A stretch of 18,106 nt of DNA from Ramlibacter sp. (GCA_028292185.1 JAQGMT010000307.1:1-18106), one strand, 5' to 3'; counted from the first letter of the stretch, positions 7,143-15,165 are shown. Notes: generated by a model not told the origin, from the sequence alone. Made by a program: numbers and translations.

Positions 7143-7877
7143 TTACTTGTAAGCGTCGGGGTCCAGCCTTCGCATTTCGGCTTCGATCCACTGTTCGACT
7201 TCGCGCATCAATTCGTCCGGCTGGCGGCCCTGGCTGGGAATCGGCTTGCCGATGGAAAGATCCACGATGCCCGGATGCTTGATGAAGGCCTTGCGCGGCC
7301 AAACCTTCGCCGAGGTTACGGCAATGGGGATCACCGGCGCGCCGGTCTCCACCGCCAGGCGGGTGCCGCCCAACTTGTAGGTGCCCTTCTGGCCGCGCGG
7401 AATCCGCGTGCCCTCCGGAAACATGATCACCCACACGCCTTCGGCCAGCAGGCGCTTGCCTTGCTCGACGACTTTGCTGAACGCTTGGTTGCGCAAGCGC
7501 CGGTCGATGTGGATCATGTCCATGCTGGCCATGGCCCAGCCGAAGAACGGGATGTAGATCAATTCGCGCTTGAACACGAACGCCAGGGGATGCGGCATCA
7601 AGGCGGGAATCAGGAACGTCTCCAGCGTGGATTGGTGCTTGACCAGCAGGATCGCCGGGCTCTTTTCGCCCACCGGCAGGTTCTCGAAGCCGGTCACCCG
7701 CACCTTGATGCCCAAAATAATGCGCGCGCCCGAGATCACCCATCCGAGCCAGCGCGCCGCCATCCACCACATCTGCGTGCCGCTGCTCCAAAGCGACGAC
7801 ACCACCATGACCAGGGCCCAGGGAATGAGGATGACCAGCACCCACAGCGCGTGGATGATGGAGCGGATCAGCGACAT
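7143..7877 (-). CDS. plsC: 1-acyl-sn-glycerol-3-phosphate acyltransferase (lysophosphatidate acyltransferase)
   Basis: The enzyme acylates lysophosphatidate to phosphatidate at the inner membrane. The 244-residue protein has an N-terminal membrane-associated hydrophobic segment (about 7-28). The acyltransferase motifs follow: block I KHQSTLE (His81), the FKRELIYIPFFGW block (about 102-114), FPEGTR (153-158) and the VIPIAV block (about 182-187). Block I reads HX4E (His81-Glu86) rather than the textbook HX4D; I recall Glu here in many betaproteobacterial relatives, so it is probably functional. The ATG at 7877 lies 10 bp after the gmhB stop codon, so the two genes are almost certainly co-transcribed. 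This neighbourhood links LPS heptose and phospholipid synthesis. Confidence 0.95.
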   Translation of the reverse strand: MSLIRSIIHALWVLVILIPWALVMVVSSLWSSGTQMWWMAARWLGWVISGARIILGIKVRVTGFENLPVGEKSPAILLVKHQSTLETFLIPALMPHPLAFVFKRELIYIPFFGWAMASMDMIHIDRRLRNQAFSKVVEQGKRLLAEGVWVIMFPEGTRIPRGQKGTYKLGGTRLAVETGAPVIPIAVTSAKVWPRKAFIKHPGIVDLSIGKPIPSQGRQPDELMREVEQWIEAEMRRLDPDAYK

Positions 7878-7887
7878 TGCCGCGCGA

Positions 7888-8457
7888 TCAGGCCGCGGCC
7901 CTGGAAGCGGCCGCGCGGGCTATCAGGTAGTCGGCGAACGCGCCCAGGTCTTCGTGCACCCGCGTGCCGGCGGGCCAGTTGGCCGGCAACGGCTGGCCGC
8001 GCAATGGCGCGCCCTTGCCGGTCAGGACCAGGTGCGGTTCACAGCCGACGACGGCGCCGGCCTGCAAGTCGGCCAGCGTGTCGCCGACCACGGGCGTGCC
8101 CTTCAGGTCGACCGCGAAGCGCTCGCCGATCTGTTCGAACAAGCCCGGCAGCGGCTTGCGGCACTGGCAGCCTTCGTCCGGGCTGTGCGGACAATAGAAC
8201 ACCGCGTCGATGCGCCCGCCCTGCGCGGCCAGCATCTTGTGCATCTTCGCGTGCATGGCGTTGAGCGACGCGACGTCGAACAAGCCGCGTCCCAGGCCAG
8301 ACTGGTTGGACGCGATCACCGTGTGCCAGCCGGCGTGGTTCAGCCGCGCGATCGCCTCCAGCGCGCCGGGCAGCGGCTTCCATTCGTCGGGCGACTTGAT
8401 GTATTCGTCGCTGTCGGCGTTGATGGTGCCGTCGCGGTCGAGGATGACGAGTTTCAT
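7888..8457 (-). CDS. gmhB: D-glycero-beta-D-manno-heptose 1,7-bisphosphate 7-phosphatase
   Basis: This HAD-superfamily phosphatase removes the C7 phosphate during synthesis of ADP-heptose for the LPS inner core. In its 189 residues one sees the nucleophile motif DRDGTIN (Asp7, Asp9), SNQSG (50-54, motif II), Lys101 and GDTLAD (Asp126, Asp130) for magnesium. The GmhB-specific zinc loop CPHSPDEGCQC uses Cys89, His91, Cys97 and Cys99. The true start is the ATG at 8457, which overlaps the glyS stop by four bases (ATGA). Translation is therefore probably coupled to glyS. The reading frame continues upstream of that ATG, but only as a shadow of glyS. The C-terminal tail is alanine-rich. Confidence 0.95.
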   Translation of the reverse strand: MKLVILDRDGTINADSDEYIKSPDEWKPLPGALEAIARLNHAGWHTVIASNQSGLGRGLFDVASLNAMHAKMHKMLAAQGGRIDAVFYCPHSPDEGCQCRKPLPGLFEQIGERFAVDLKGTPVVGDTLADLQAGAVVGCEPHLVLTGKGAPLRGQPLPANWPAGTRVHEDLGAFADYLIARAAASRAAA

Positions 8458-10559
8458 GTTGCTAAGCGCGACAGGTCGGCGACGCGGTTCATCGCCTGGT
8501 GAAGGGTGGCCAGCAGCCCGAGGCGATTCAGGCGCAAGTCGGCCTCTTCGGCGTTGACCATCACGCCGTCGAAGAAAGCATCCACGGGCGCGCGCAAGAC
8601 AGCGAGCGTTTGCAACGAACTGGTGTAATCGCCGGCCTGGAACTGTGTGGCGGCTTTGGGCGCGGCATCTTTCATGGCCGCGTACAGCGCCTGTTCGGCA
8701 GGTTCCTTGAGCAGTGCGGGATTCACGTGCGCGTCGGCCTGGTCGGCTTTCTTCAGGATGTTGCCGATGCGCTTGTTGGCCGAAGCCAGCGCCGGCGCTT
8801 CGGGCAATGCCGCGAAGGCGCGCACCGCCGCCAGCCGCTTGGGCACATCGCCCAGGCGCTGCGGGCGCAAGGCCAGCACCGCATCCACTTCCTGCGCGGT
8901 GTAGCCCTGCTCGCGCAGCGAGGCGGCCATGCGGTCGTAGATGAAGTCGGTGAGTTGCGCCTGCGCCTGCGCCGGCGCGTCCTTGAAGACGCCAAAAGCC
9001 AGCGCCAGCAGTCCCGCGAGCTCCAGCGGCAAATCCTTTTCGACCAGCATGCGCACCACGCCCAGCGCATGCCGCCGCAAGGCGAAGGGGTCCTTGTCGC
9101 CGCTCGGCAGATTGCCGATGGCGAACATGCCGGCCAGCGTTTCGAGCTTGTCGGCCAGCGCGACCACGGTACCCGTTGCACCGCGCGGCAACGTGTCGCC
9201 GGCGAAACGCGGCTTGTAGTGATCCTCGATCGCGTCCGCCACTTCGGCGCCCAGCTGGTCGTGCAGGGCGTAGTAGCGGCCCATGATCCCTTGCAACTCG
9301 GGAAACTCGCCAACCATGTCCGTGACGAGGTCGGCCTTGGCCAACTGCGCCGCGCGATCGGCGTGCGCGGCGAGTTCGCCGCCACCCACTTGCGCGCCGA
9401 TCACCTTGGCAATGGCGCGGACCCGCTCGACCCGCTCGCCTTGGGTGCCCAGCTTGTTGTGATAGACCACCTTGGCCAGGCTCTCGACGCGCGACTCGAG
9501 ACTCTTCTTGCGATCCTGGTCGAAGAAGAACTTGGCATCGGCCAGCCTCGGACGCACCACGCGCTCGTTGCCTTGCACCACGGCGCTGGCATCGTCGGGC
9601 CGGATATTGCTCACGACCAGAAAGCGATTCGTCAGCTTGCCGCTCGCGTCGAGCAACGGAAAATATTTCTGGTTGGCCTTCATCGTGAGGATGAGGCACT
9701 CCTGCGGCACGTCGAGAAACTCCTTCTCGAACTCGCAAACCAGGACGTTGGGCCGCTCGACCAGCGCCGTGACTTCATCCAGCAAGGCGTCATCGTCGAT
9801 GGGCTTCGCGCCTTGTCCCACCTTCACCGCGGCTGCCGCGAGCTGGCGCTCGATTTCGGCGCGGCGTTCGGCGAATCCGGCGATCACCGCGCCCTCCTTC
9901 GCCAGCGTCGACGCATAGGCATCCGCCTCTTTCAGCGTGATGACAGGGCGGGCAGCTTCGAAGCGATGTCCTTGCGTGGTGTTGCCCGCCTTCAAGCCGA
10001 GCGCCTGGACGGGCACGACTTCGGCGCCATGCAGCGCAAGGAGCGAATGTGCCGGCCGCACGAACTTCACGTCGGTCCAGCCATCGGCCAGCTGATAGGT
10101 CATCACCTTGGGGATCGGCAGCTTGGCGATGCTTTCGGACAAGGCCTGCTGCAGGCCTTCGGCCAGCGTCGCGCCTTTCATCACGCTGTCGTAGAACAGC
10201 GCCTCGGCTTTCCCATCCATCGCGCGCTTCAGACCGGGCACCGCGGACGCGTCCGCGCCCAGTGCCGCCAATCGCTTCAGCAAGGCCGGCGTGGGCTGTC
10301 CCGCAGCATCGAGGCCAACGTTCACCGGCATCAATTTTTGCGACACCGGCTTGTCCGCTGCCTGGCTGGCGACATCGGTGATGTGCGCGGCCAGCCGCCG
10401 CGGCGAAGCGAACGCGGTGGACTGTGACTGCTGGGAGGCCAGTCCCAGTGCCTGGAGGCGATCGAGCAGCCCTTTGCTGAACGCCTCGCCCAGCTTCTTC
10501 AAGGCCTTGGGCGGCAATTCTTCGACGAACAGTTCGACGAGCAGGTTTTGACGCGCCAT
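8454..10559 (-). CDS. glyS: Glycine--tRNA ligase, beta subunit
   Basis: The beta subunit of the bacterial alpha2beta2 glycyl-tRNA synthetase provides tRNA recognition. It is 701 residues, the usual size for the family. It opens with the typical NLLVELFVEELPPKALKKLG and contains conserved blocks such as KANQKYFPLLD, FLVVSNI and FFFDQDRKKSLE. The DALR-type anticodon-binding region lies near the C-terminus, around DRMAASLREQGY through ANKRIGNILKK. It begins only two bases after the stop codon of the ABM-fold gene, with no ribosome site of its own, so it likely depends on translation from upstream. It ends in an ATGA overlap with gmhB. The separation of glyS from glyQ by an unrelated small gene is the unusual aspect. 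Confidence 0.98.
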   Translation of the reverse strand: MARQNLLVELFVEELPPKALKKLGEAFSKGLLDRLQALGLASQQSQSTAFASPRRLAAHITDVASQAADKPVSQKLMPVNVGLDAAGQPTPALLKRLAALGADASAVPGLKRAMDGKAEALFYDSVMKGATLAEGLQQALSESIAKLPIPKVMTYQLADGWTDVKFVRPAHSLLALHGAEVVPVQALGLKAGNTTQGHRFEAARPVITLKEADAYASTLAKEGAVIAGFAERRAEIERQLAAAAVKVGQGAKPIDDDALLDEVTALVERPNVLVCEFEKEFLDVPQECLILTMKANQKYFPLLDASGKLTNRFLVVSNIRPDDASAVVQGNERVVRPRLADAKFFFDQDRKKSLESRVESLAKVVYHNKLGTQGERVERVRAIAKVIGAQVGGGELAAHADRAAQLAKADLVTDMVGEFPELQGIMGRYYALHDQLGAEVADAIEDHYKPRFAGDTLPRGATGTVVALADKLETLAGMFAIGNLPSGDKDPFALRRHALGVVRMLVEKDLPLELAGLLALAFGVFKDAPAQAQAQLTDFIYDRMAASLREQGYTAQEVDAVLALRPQRLGDVPKRLAAVRAFAALPEAPALASANKRIGNILKKADQADAHVNPALLKEPAEQALYAAMKDAAPKAATQFQAGDYTSSLQTLAVLRAPVDAFFDGVMVNAEEADLRLNRLGLLATLHQAMNRVADLSRLAT

Positions 10560-10561
10560 GG

Positions 10562-10858
10562 CTATTGCAGTTCAGCGGGGCTGTAATGCAGCACCGTGGG
10601 GAAAGGGTCGTAGAAATGGTGCAGCAGCGCGCGCCACTCCTGATACTGGACGGACTGGCGAAAACCGACCGTATGGTCTTCGAGCCGCTGCCAGCGCACC
10701 AGCAACATGTAGTGGTGATCGTTCTCCAGGCAATGCTGCAGCTCATGGCCAGCGTAGCCTTTCATCGCCGCGATGATGGACTGGGCTTTCGCGAACGCCG
10801 CTTCGAACTCCGCGGTGCGGCCCGGCCTGACCTGCAATTGGGCGATCTCGAGGATCAT
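10562..10858 (-). CDS. Small ABM-domain protein (antibiotic biosynthesis monooxygenase/YgiN-like fold) between glyQ and glyS
   Basis: This 98-residue protein has the pattern of a single dimeric alpha/beta barrel (ABM) domain. A first strand MILEIAQLQVRPG is followed by a helix EFEAAFAKAQSII and a strand region GYAGHELQHCLEND. Then come HHYMLLVRWQRLEDH, the helix GFRQSVQYQEWRALLHHF and a closing strand PTVLHY. Such proteins act as cofactor-less monooxygenases, haem-degrading enzymes or small stress proteins; which applies here cannot be told. The frame extends 11 codons further upstream, but the ATG at 10858 forms a TGATG stop-start overlap with glyQ and gives the normal domain start, so I chose it. 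Two bases separate its stop from the glyS ATG. Its expression must therefore be tied to that of glycyl-tRNA synthetase. Confidence 0.88.
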   Translation of the reverse strand: MILEIAQLQVRPGRTAEFEAAFAKAQSIIAAMKGYAGHELQHCLENDHHYMLLVRWQRLEDHTVGFRQSVQYQEWRALLHHFYDPFPTVLHYSPAELQ

Positions 10859-11763
10859 CAGGCGGCCTTCTTCTGCAGTTGATCGACCCACTCGCGCGGC
10901 GCCATCGGAAACCCGAGGCGCTCGCGGCTGTCGTAGTAACTCTGTGCCACGCTGCGTGCGAGGTTGCGAATGCGTCCGATGTAAGCGGCGCGCTCGGTGA
11001 CGCTGATGGCGCCGCGCGCGTCCAGCAGGTTGAAGCTGTGCGCCGCCTTGAGCAACTGCTCGTACGCGGGCAAGGCCAGATGCTGTTCCATCAGGTACTT
11101 GGCCTGCTTCTCGTGCGCCGCGAAAGCGGTGAACAGGAATTCGGCGTCGCTGTGCTCGAAGTTGTAGGCCGACTGTTCCTTCTCGTTCTGCAGATACACG
11201 TCACCGTACGACAAGCCCTCCGTCCACGCGAGGTCATAGACGTTGTCCACGCTTTGCAGGTACATCGCCAGGCGCTCCAGCCCGTAGGTGATCTCGCCGG
11301 TGATCGGCTTGCAATCGATGCCGCCCACTTGCTGGAAATAAGTGAACTGGGTCACTTCCATGCCATTGAGCCAGACCTCCCAGCCCAGCCCCCAGGCGCC
11401 GAGCGTGGGATTTTCCCAGTCGTCCTCGACGAAGCGGATGTCGTTCTTCTTCAGGTCGAAGCCAAGCGCCTCGAGCGATCCGAGATACAGCTCGAGAATG
11501 TTCGCGGGCGCGGGTTTGAGCACCACCTGGTACTGGTAATAGTGCTGCAGCCGATTCGGGTTCTCGCCATAGCGGCCGTCCTTGGGCCGCCGGCTGGGCT
11601 GCACATAGGCGGCCTTCCACGGCTCCGGGCCGAGCGCACGCAAGAAGGTGGCCGTGTGCGAGGTGCCCGCTCCGACTTCCATGTCGTAGGGCTGCAGCAG
11701 CGCGCAACCTTGCTGGTCCCAGTAGGACTGCAATTTCAGGATGATTTGCTGGAAGGTCAACAT
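10858..11763 (-). CDS. glyQ: Glycine--tRNA ligase, alpha subunit
   Basis: The alpha subunit carries the class II aminoacylation core that activates glycine with ATP. It is 301 residues, the expected length. The start MLTFQQIILKLQSYWDQQGC and the stretch EVGAGTSHTATFLRALGPEP are nearly invariant in the family. So are YVQPSRRPKDGRYGENPNRL, the GLGWEVWLNGMEVTQFTYFQ block and TYGLERLAMYLQ. The stop codon overlaps the start of the ABM-fold gene by one base. The 64-bp gap to lnt upstream is long enough for a promoter, but I see no convincing one and no clear ribosome site. It acts in the cytoplasm with GlyS as a tetramer. Confidence 0.98.
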   Translation of the reverse strand: MLTFQQIILKLQSYWDQQGCALLQPYDMEVGAGTSHTATFLRALGPEPWKAAYVQPSRRPKDGRYGENPNRLQHYYQYQVVLKPAPANILELYLGSLEALGFDLKKNDIRFVEDDWENPTLGAWGLGWEVWLNGMEVTQFTYFQQVGGIDCKPITGEITYGLERLAMYLQSVDNVYDLAWTEGLSYGDVYLQNEKEQSAYNFEHSDAEFLFTAFAAHEKQAKYLMEQHLALPAYEQLLKAAHSFNLLDARGAISVTERAAYIGRIRNLARSVAQSYYDSRERLGFPMAPREWVDQLQKKAA

Positions 11764-11827
11764 GCTGCGAGGGGGAAACCGCTGATTTTACGGGGCGAAC
11801 GTCCTTGCGCTGCCGAGGCCCTCGTCG

Positions 11828-13396
11828 CTAGCCTCTTTCAGAGGGAATGCGAGAAAGCCGCCGCTGCCACAGAGTGGCGGCCGCGATGATGCCCAGGCCA
11901 AGCAGCCAGAGCGGCCAAAGGCCCATGCGCGACACCCACCAGGCGTAGGCAGTGATGCCGGTGCGCCCCGTCACTTCGCCGGCCAGCACGCCGCGCGTAT
12001 ACCGCGGCAATATGTGGGAGACGTGGCCGCGGTCGTCGATGATGGCCGTGGCGCCGGTGTTGGTCGCGCGGATCATCGGGCGTTGGAACTCGATGGACCG
12101 CATCCGGCTGATCTGCAAATGCTGGTCGATGGCCACGGTGTTGCCGAACCAGCCGATGTTGCTGACGTTCACGAGGATGGTGGGCGCCAGCGCGGCGTCG
12201 GCGAACTGCACGCCGAGTTCCTCGCCGAACAAGTCCTCGTAACAGATGTTGGGCGCCAACCGTTCGCCCTTCCATTCGAAAGCCGGTTGCCCGAGCGAGC
12301 CGCGATTGAAATCGCCCAGGGGGATGTTCATCATGCGCGTGAACCACTTGAACAGCGGCGGGATGAATTCGCCGAACGGCACCAGGTGGTGCTTGTCGAA
12401 GTGATAAATCGGCGCGTCCGGTTTGAAGCCGACCACGGAGTTGGTGTAGCCCTGGTCGAAACTGCCCAGCGGAATGCCGACCAACGCGGCCTGCTCACCG
12501 GCGGCGAAGCGGGCTTTCAGCGCCTCGAAGTAGCCGTGCGGCAGGTCCTGCGGCAGCATCGGTATGGCCGTTTCGGGCGCTACCACCAGGCTGGCCGTGC
12601 TGGCCTGGAGCTGACGGCCGTACCAATCCAACGCGATGGGAATGCCGGTGCCGCCCTGGAACTTCTCGTCCTGCGGTATGTTGCCTTGAAGCAAGGCAAC
12701 GGATAAGGCAGGCCTGTCGCCGGTGGACGAAGCCGCGGGCAGTGTGGCCACATTGCAAGCCGCGAGCAAGCCCGCGGTGACGCCCAACACGATCCAGTGG
12801 CGCGATGAGCGCAGTGCCGCCCGGCCGGCGAACAGCGACAACATGAACGCCAGCAGCGCGGCCACGAAACCGATCCCGTGAACGCCGATGCGGCTGGCGA
12901 GAAACGACAGCGGCCCGTCGACGTGCGCGTAACCGCCGGCGCCCCAGGGAAAGCCGGTGAACCAGGTCACGCGCAGCAGTTCCGCGATCATCCAGGCCGC
13001 AGCAAAAATCAAGGCGCGTACCGGCGCGGTGTGCCGGCGCAAGGCGCCGAACACCGCGCAAGCCGCCGCATAGTAGAGCGACAGCAGTCCCGCGAGCGCG
13101 AGCACGGCGAGCGCGGTAAGCGGTGCGGCCAGGCCGCCGTACACGTGCATCGAAATGAAGAGCCACCAGAAAGTGGCGCAAAGCCAGGTGGTGGCGAAGA
13201 CCCAGCCCAACAGAGCTGCACGCTGCCACGAGCCGGCCGCGCGAACAAGCCACGCCAGTGCCGCGAGCGAAAGAAGTTGCAGCCACCACTGCGGCTGGCC
13301 GTTCCACGGCGCTGCGATGGACAGCGCTTGCGCGCCGCCCGCCAGGATGGCAATGACGAACGGTGCCAGCCGCACTGGCAGCGTTGAGGAAAACAT
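11828..13396 (-). CDS. lnt: Apolipoprotein N-acyltransferase
   Basis: Lnt transfers the third acyl chain to the N-terminal cysteine of lipoproteins at the periplasmic face of the inner membrane. The 522-residue protein has a hydrophobic N-terminal half with about seven membrane helices (residues 1-220), then a nitrilase-like domain and a final membrane helix (about 485-507). The Glu-Lys-Cys catalytic triad is visible as Glu275 (VAPETAIP), Lys335 (FDKHHLVPFGEFIPP) and Cys385 (NICYEDLFG), at positions close to those in the Escherichia coli enzyme. TNTGATAIID and NVSNIGWFG are also conserved. It begins 20 bp after the corC stop codon, so the two are probably co-transcribed. The corC-lnt pair is a widely conserved arrangement in proteobacteria. 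Confidence 0.97.
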   Translation of the reverse strand: MFSSTLPVRLAPFVIAILAGGAQALSIAAPWNGQPQWWLQLLSLAALAWLVRAAGSWQRAALLGWVFATTWLCATFWWLFISMHVYGGLAAPLTALAVLALAGLLSLYYAAACAVFGALRRHTAPVRALIFAAAWMIAELLRVTWFTGFPWGAGGYAHVDGPLSFLASRIGVHGIGFVAALLAFMLSLFAGRAALRSSRHWIVLGVTAGLLAACNVATLPAASSTGDRPALSVALLQGNIPQDEKFQGGTGIPIALDWYGRQLQASTASLVVAPETAIPMLPQDLPHGYFEALKARFAAGEQAALVGIPLGSFDQGYTNSVVGFKPDAPIYHFDKHHLVPFGEFIPPLFKWFTRMMNIPLGDFNRGSLGQPAFEWKGERLAPNICYEDLFGEELGVQFADAALAPTILVNVSNIGWFGNTVAIDQHLQISRMRSIEFQRPMIRATNTGATAIIDDRGHVSHILPRYTRGVLAGEVTGRTGITAYAWWVSRMGLWPLWLLGLGIIAAATLWQRRLSRIPSERG

Positions 13397-13416
13397 GTCA
13401 AGAACGCGGCGGAAAT

Positions 13417-14295
13417 TCAGCCGGTCTGGTCATCGTCGGGCACCGGCGAAACCTTGAACCAGCGCACCGCACCGCCCTTGGTGTGCAGCACCACGAAGTT
13501 CAGGCCGGCGAGCGTGTGGTGTTCGCCCCGCTTGGGCACGTGACCCATTTCGTGCGCGATCAGCCCGCCGACGGTGTCGAACTCCTGCTGCGCATCCGTG
13601 GGCGTGAGCTTGACGCCGAACGCTTCATTGACGCGGTCGATCGCCGTGTCGCCGCTGACGCGGTAGGTGCGATCGGCCAGGCCGAAGATGTCGCCCTCGT
13701 TTTCCTCGATGTCGAATTCGTCCTCGATCTCGCCGACAATCTGCTCGAGCACGTCTTCGATGGTGATCAGCCCGGCGATGCGGCCGAATTCGTCGACCAC
13801 CACGGCAAGGTGATTGCGATTGCCGCGAAATTCGCGCAACAGGTCGTTCAAGCCCTTGCTCTCGGGCACGAAGACGGGCGGGCGCAGCAAAGCCCGAATG
13901 TTCAGTTCGGGGGCGCGCTGCAGCTTGAGCAGGTCCTTGGCCAGCAGGATGCCGATGATGTTTTCGCGCTCGCCCTCGTACACCGGGAAGCGCGAGTGCG
14001 CCGTGTCGATCACGACGCCGAGGATGTCGTCGTGCGGCGAATCGATGTTGAGCATGTCCATGCGAGGCGCCGCCACCATCACGTCGCCGGCGGTGAGGTC
14101 GGCCATCCGGATGACGCCCTCGAGCATCACCCGCGACTCGGCTCCGATGATGTCGTTGTCTTCGGCGTCCGCCAGTGTCTCGATCAGTTCAGCGCGGGAG
14201 TCCGGCCCGGGGTGGATGAACTCGGCAATCTTTTGCAGGAAGGTGCGCCGGTCTTCCTTCTCGTGGAAGGCGCGCGCGGGGTGCGGGTCGGACAC
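13417..14295 (-). CDS. corC: CorC/HlyC-family CBS-domain protein (magnesium/cobalt efflux-associated)
   Basis: This protein is the soluble CBS-pair member of the HlyC/CorC family, associated with magnesium and cobalt efflux. An N-terminal helical segment (DSRAELIETLADAEDNDII) leads into two CBS domains (about 68-125 and 135-190, with VPVYEGER-like and HLAVVVDEFGRIAGLITIED sequences). The CorC_HlyC transporter-associated domain follows (about 205-285, with TVGGLIAHEMGHVPKRGE). The frame has no ATG near the expected start. The GTG at 14295 gives (M)SDPHPARAFHEKEDRR, the N-terminus expected for burkholderial CorC, and a length of 292 residues, the same as the Escherichia coli protein. An AAGG lies very close upstream of the GTG. 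The frame continues upstream, but only as a shadow of the acetyltransferase gene. Confidence 0.92.
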   Translation of the reverse strand: MSDPHPARAFHEKEDRRTFLQKIAEFIHPGPDSRAELIETLADAEDNDIIGAESRVMLEGVIRMADLTAGDVMVAAPRMDMLNIDSPHDDILGVVIDTAHSRFPVYEGERENIIGILLAKDLLKLQRAPELNIRALLRPPVFVPESKGLNDLLREFRGNRNHLAVVVDEFGRIAGLITIEDVLEQIVGEIEDEFDIEENEGDIFGLADRTYRVSGDTAIDRVNEAFGVKLTPTDAQQEFDTVGGLIAHEMGHVPKRGEHHTLAGLNFVVLHTKGGAVRWFKVSPVPDDDQTG

Positions 14296-14432
14296 AGCCT
14301 TGGGATGCAGGACGTGCGGTAGTGGGGGGATCAGTAGGATAACGGAAGAATGCAGCCCAGGCCCGCCGCGGCCGCTCGCCCTGCCAGCATTGTTCCCGGC
14401 GCGTGCAGGAGTCCGCGGGCCGGGCCCCAAGC

Positions 14433-15089
14433 TCAGCCGGCAGACTGGTGCCGCGCGGCGCGCACGCCTTGGCGGACTTCCTGTACTCCGGCCAGAAAAC
14501 TCCAGAAGCTCTTGGCCTGCACCTTCAGCCCATAGTCCGTCAGCCCCAGTTGCTCCTCCACCATCTCGCTCATATGGCTGTCCAGGGTGGCCGGTGGCAA
14601 GCGAAGGTAAGCGTCGGTCTCGGAGCCCGCACGTTCCAGCGCGGCACCGGCCTTGCGCGCGATCTTGAGCATCGCCGTGTTTTCGCTCAGGGCGTGCACG
14701 AACAACATCTCCACCCCCTGATTGCGCGCATGCACGACACAGCGCTCGAACAAGCGGGTGCCGTAGCCGCGGCCGCGCGCCTTCTTGAGCACCGACACGC
14801 CGAATTCCGCGCACGAGAAATGCTCGCGGTCGGAGGAAAACGCCAGGTGCGCCATGGCGATCAGTTCGAGCTTGCGGTTGTAGATGCCCAGGATGTCGTC
14901 GCGCTCGAAATGCAGGCCGTCGACGTAACGTTGTATTTGTTCGTTCGTGGCGGCGTAGCCGAAACGCAGGTACCGGTCTTGCGCGTCGAGGGCGACCAGA
15001 TGGGCTGCAATGCGGCCGCGATGGCGCGGACCCAGCGAGCGGATCGGGACCACCGGCGAAGCTCTGTCTACCTCATGCGTTTCCACCAT
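14433..15089 (-). CDS. GNAT-family N-acetyltransferase
   Basis: Residues about 15-165 form a GNAT domain. The acetyl-CoA pyrophosphate loop is RGRGYG (Arg105-Gly108-Gly110, in KKARGRGYGTRLFERCVVHA), preceded by the strand AEFGVSVL. The typical NTAMLKIARKAGAALER helix that ends the fold is also present. The 218-residue protein has a C-terminal extension (about 168-218) of unknown role. The acceptor substrate is not predictable. The gene is 137 bp upstream of corC in the same direction and divergent from the dioxygenase gene. In many proteobacteria ybeY/phoH-like genes occupy the position before corC; none is present here. The ATG at 15089 is followed at once by GTG, and no strong ribosome site is visible. 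Confidence 0.9.
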   Translation of the reverse strand: MVETHEVDRASPVVPIRSLGPRHRGRIAAHLVALDAQDRYLRFGYAATNEQIQRYVDGLHFERDDILGIYNRKLELIAMAHLAFSSDREHFSCAEFGVSVLKKARGRGYGTRLFERCVVHARNQGVEMLFVHALSENTAMLKIARKAGAALERAGSETDAYLRLPPATLDSHMSEMVEEQLGLTDYGLKVQAKSFWSFLAGVQEVRQGVRAARHQSAG

Positions 15090-15151
15090 TCAGCCAATTT
15101 AAGGGTTTTCACCAGGAAGCGCACCTAAGAATTGGGGCTCACCCCCGATTC

Positions 15152-15165
15152 AGGTAGTTCTACCT
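15152..15165. promoter_or_regulatory. Inverted repeat AGGTAG-TT-CTACCT between the acetyltransferase and hpd genes
   Basis: Two perfect 6-bp arms are separated by 2 bp in the 193-bp divergent intergenic region. The site is about 63 bp upstream of the acetyltransferase start and about 118 bp upstream of the hpd start. Symmetry and position suggest an operator for a dimeric regulator acting on either gene. The flanking sequence reads GTAGGTAG on the minus strand, a word that also occurs in the 22-bp repeats near 17264 and 17573. No regulator can be named. Confidence 0.45.

Noticed and set aside
7102..7845. N-terminal extension of the YgjP-like frame to give a 560-residue protein
   Set aside because: The extension reads plsC out of frame. 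A normal start exists at 7101.
8458..9738. N-terminal extension of the gmhB frame to 616 residues
   Set aside because: The extension is an alternate frame of glyS. The ATGA junction at 8457 gives the canonical GmhB N-terminus.
8499..10427. 642-codon open frame on the plus strand opposite glyS
   Set aside because: It is a shadow of glyS, whose conserved sequence fully explains the region.
11831..11843. CCTCT-ttc-AGAGG hairpin next to the lnt stop codon, considered as a terminator
   Set aside because: The stem is only five base pairs with a three-base loop and no U-run. It lies within lnt coding sequence and is too weak to call.
14296..14814. N-terminal extension of corC to 465 residues
   Set aside because: It overlaps the acetyltransferase gene in another frame and has the composition of a shadow. 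The GTG at 14295 gives the family length of 292.
15135..15145. GGGG-ctc-ACCCC hairpin near the acetyltransferase start, considered as a terminator
   Set aside because: The stem is only four base pairs with no T-run, which is expected by chance in GC-rich DNA.
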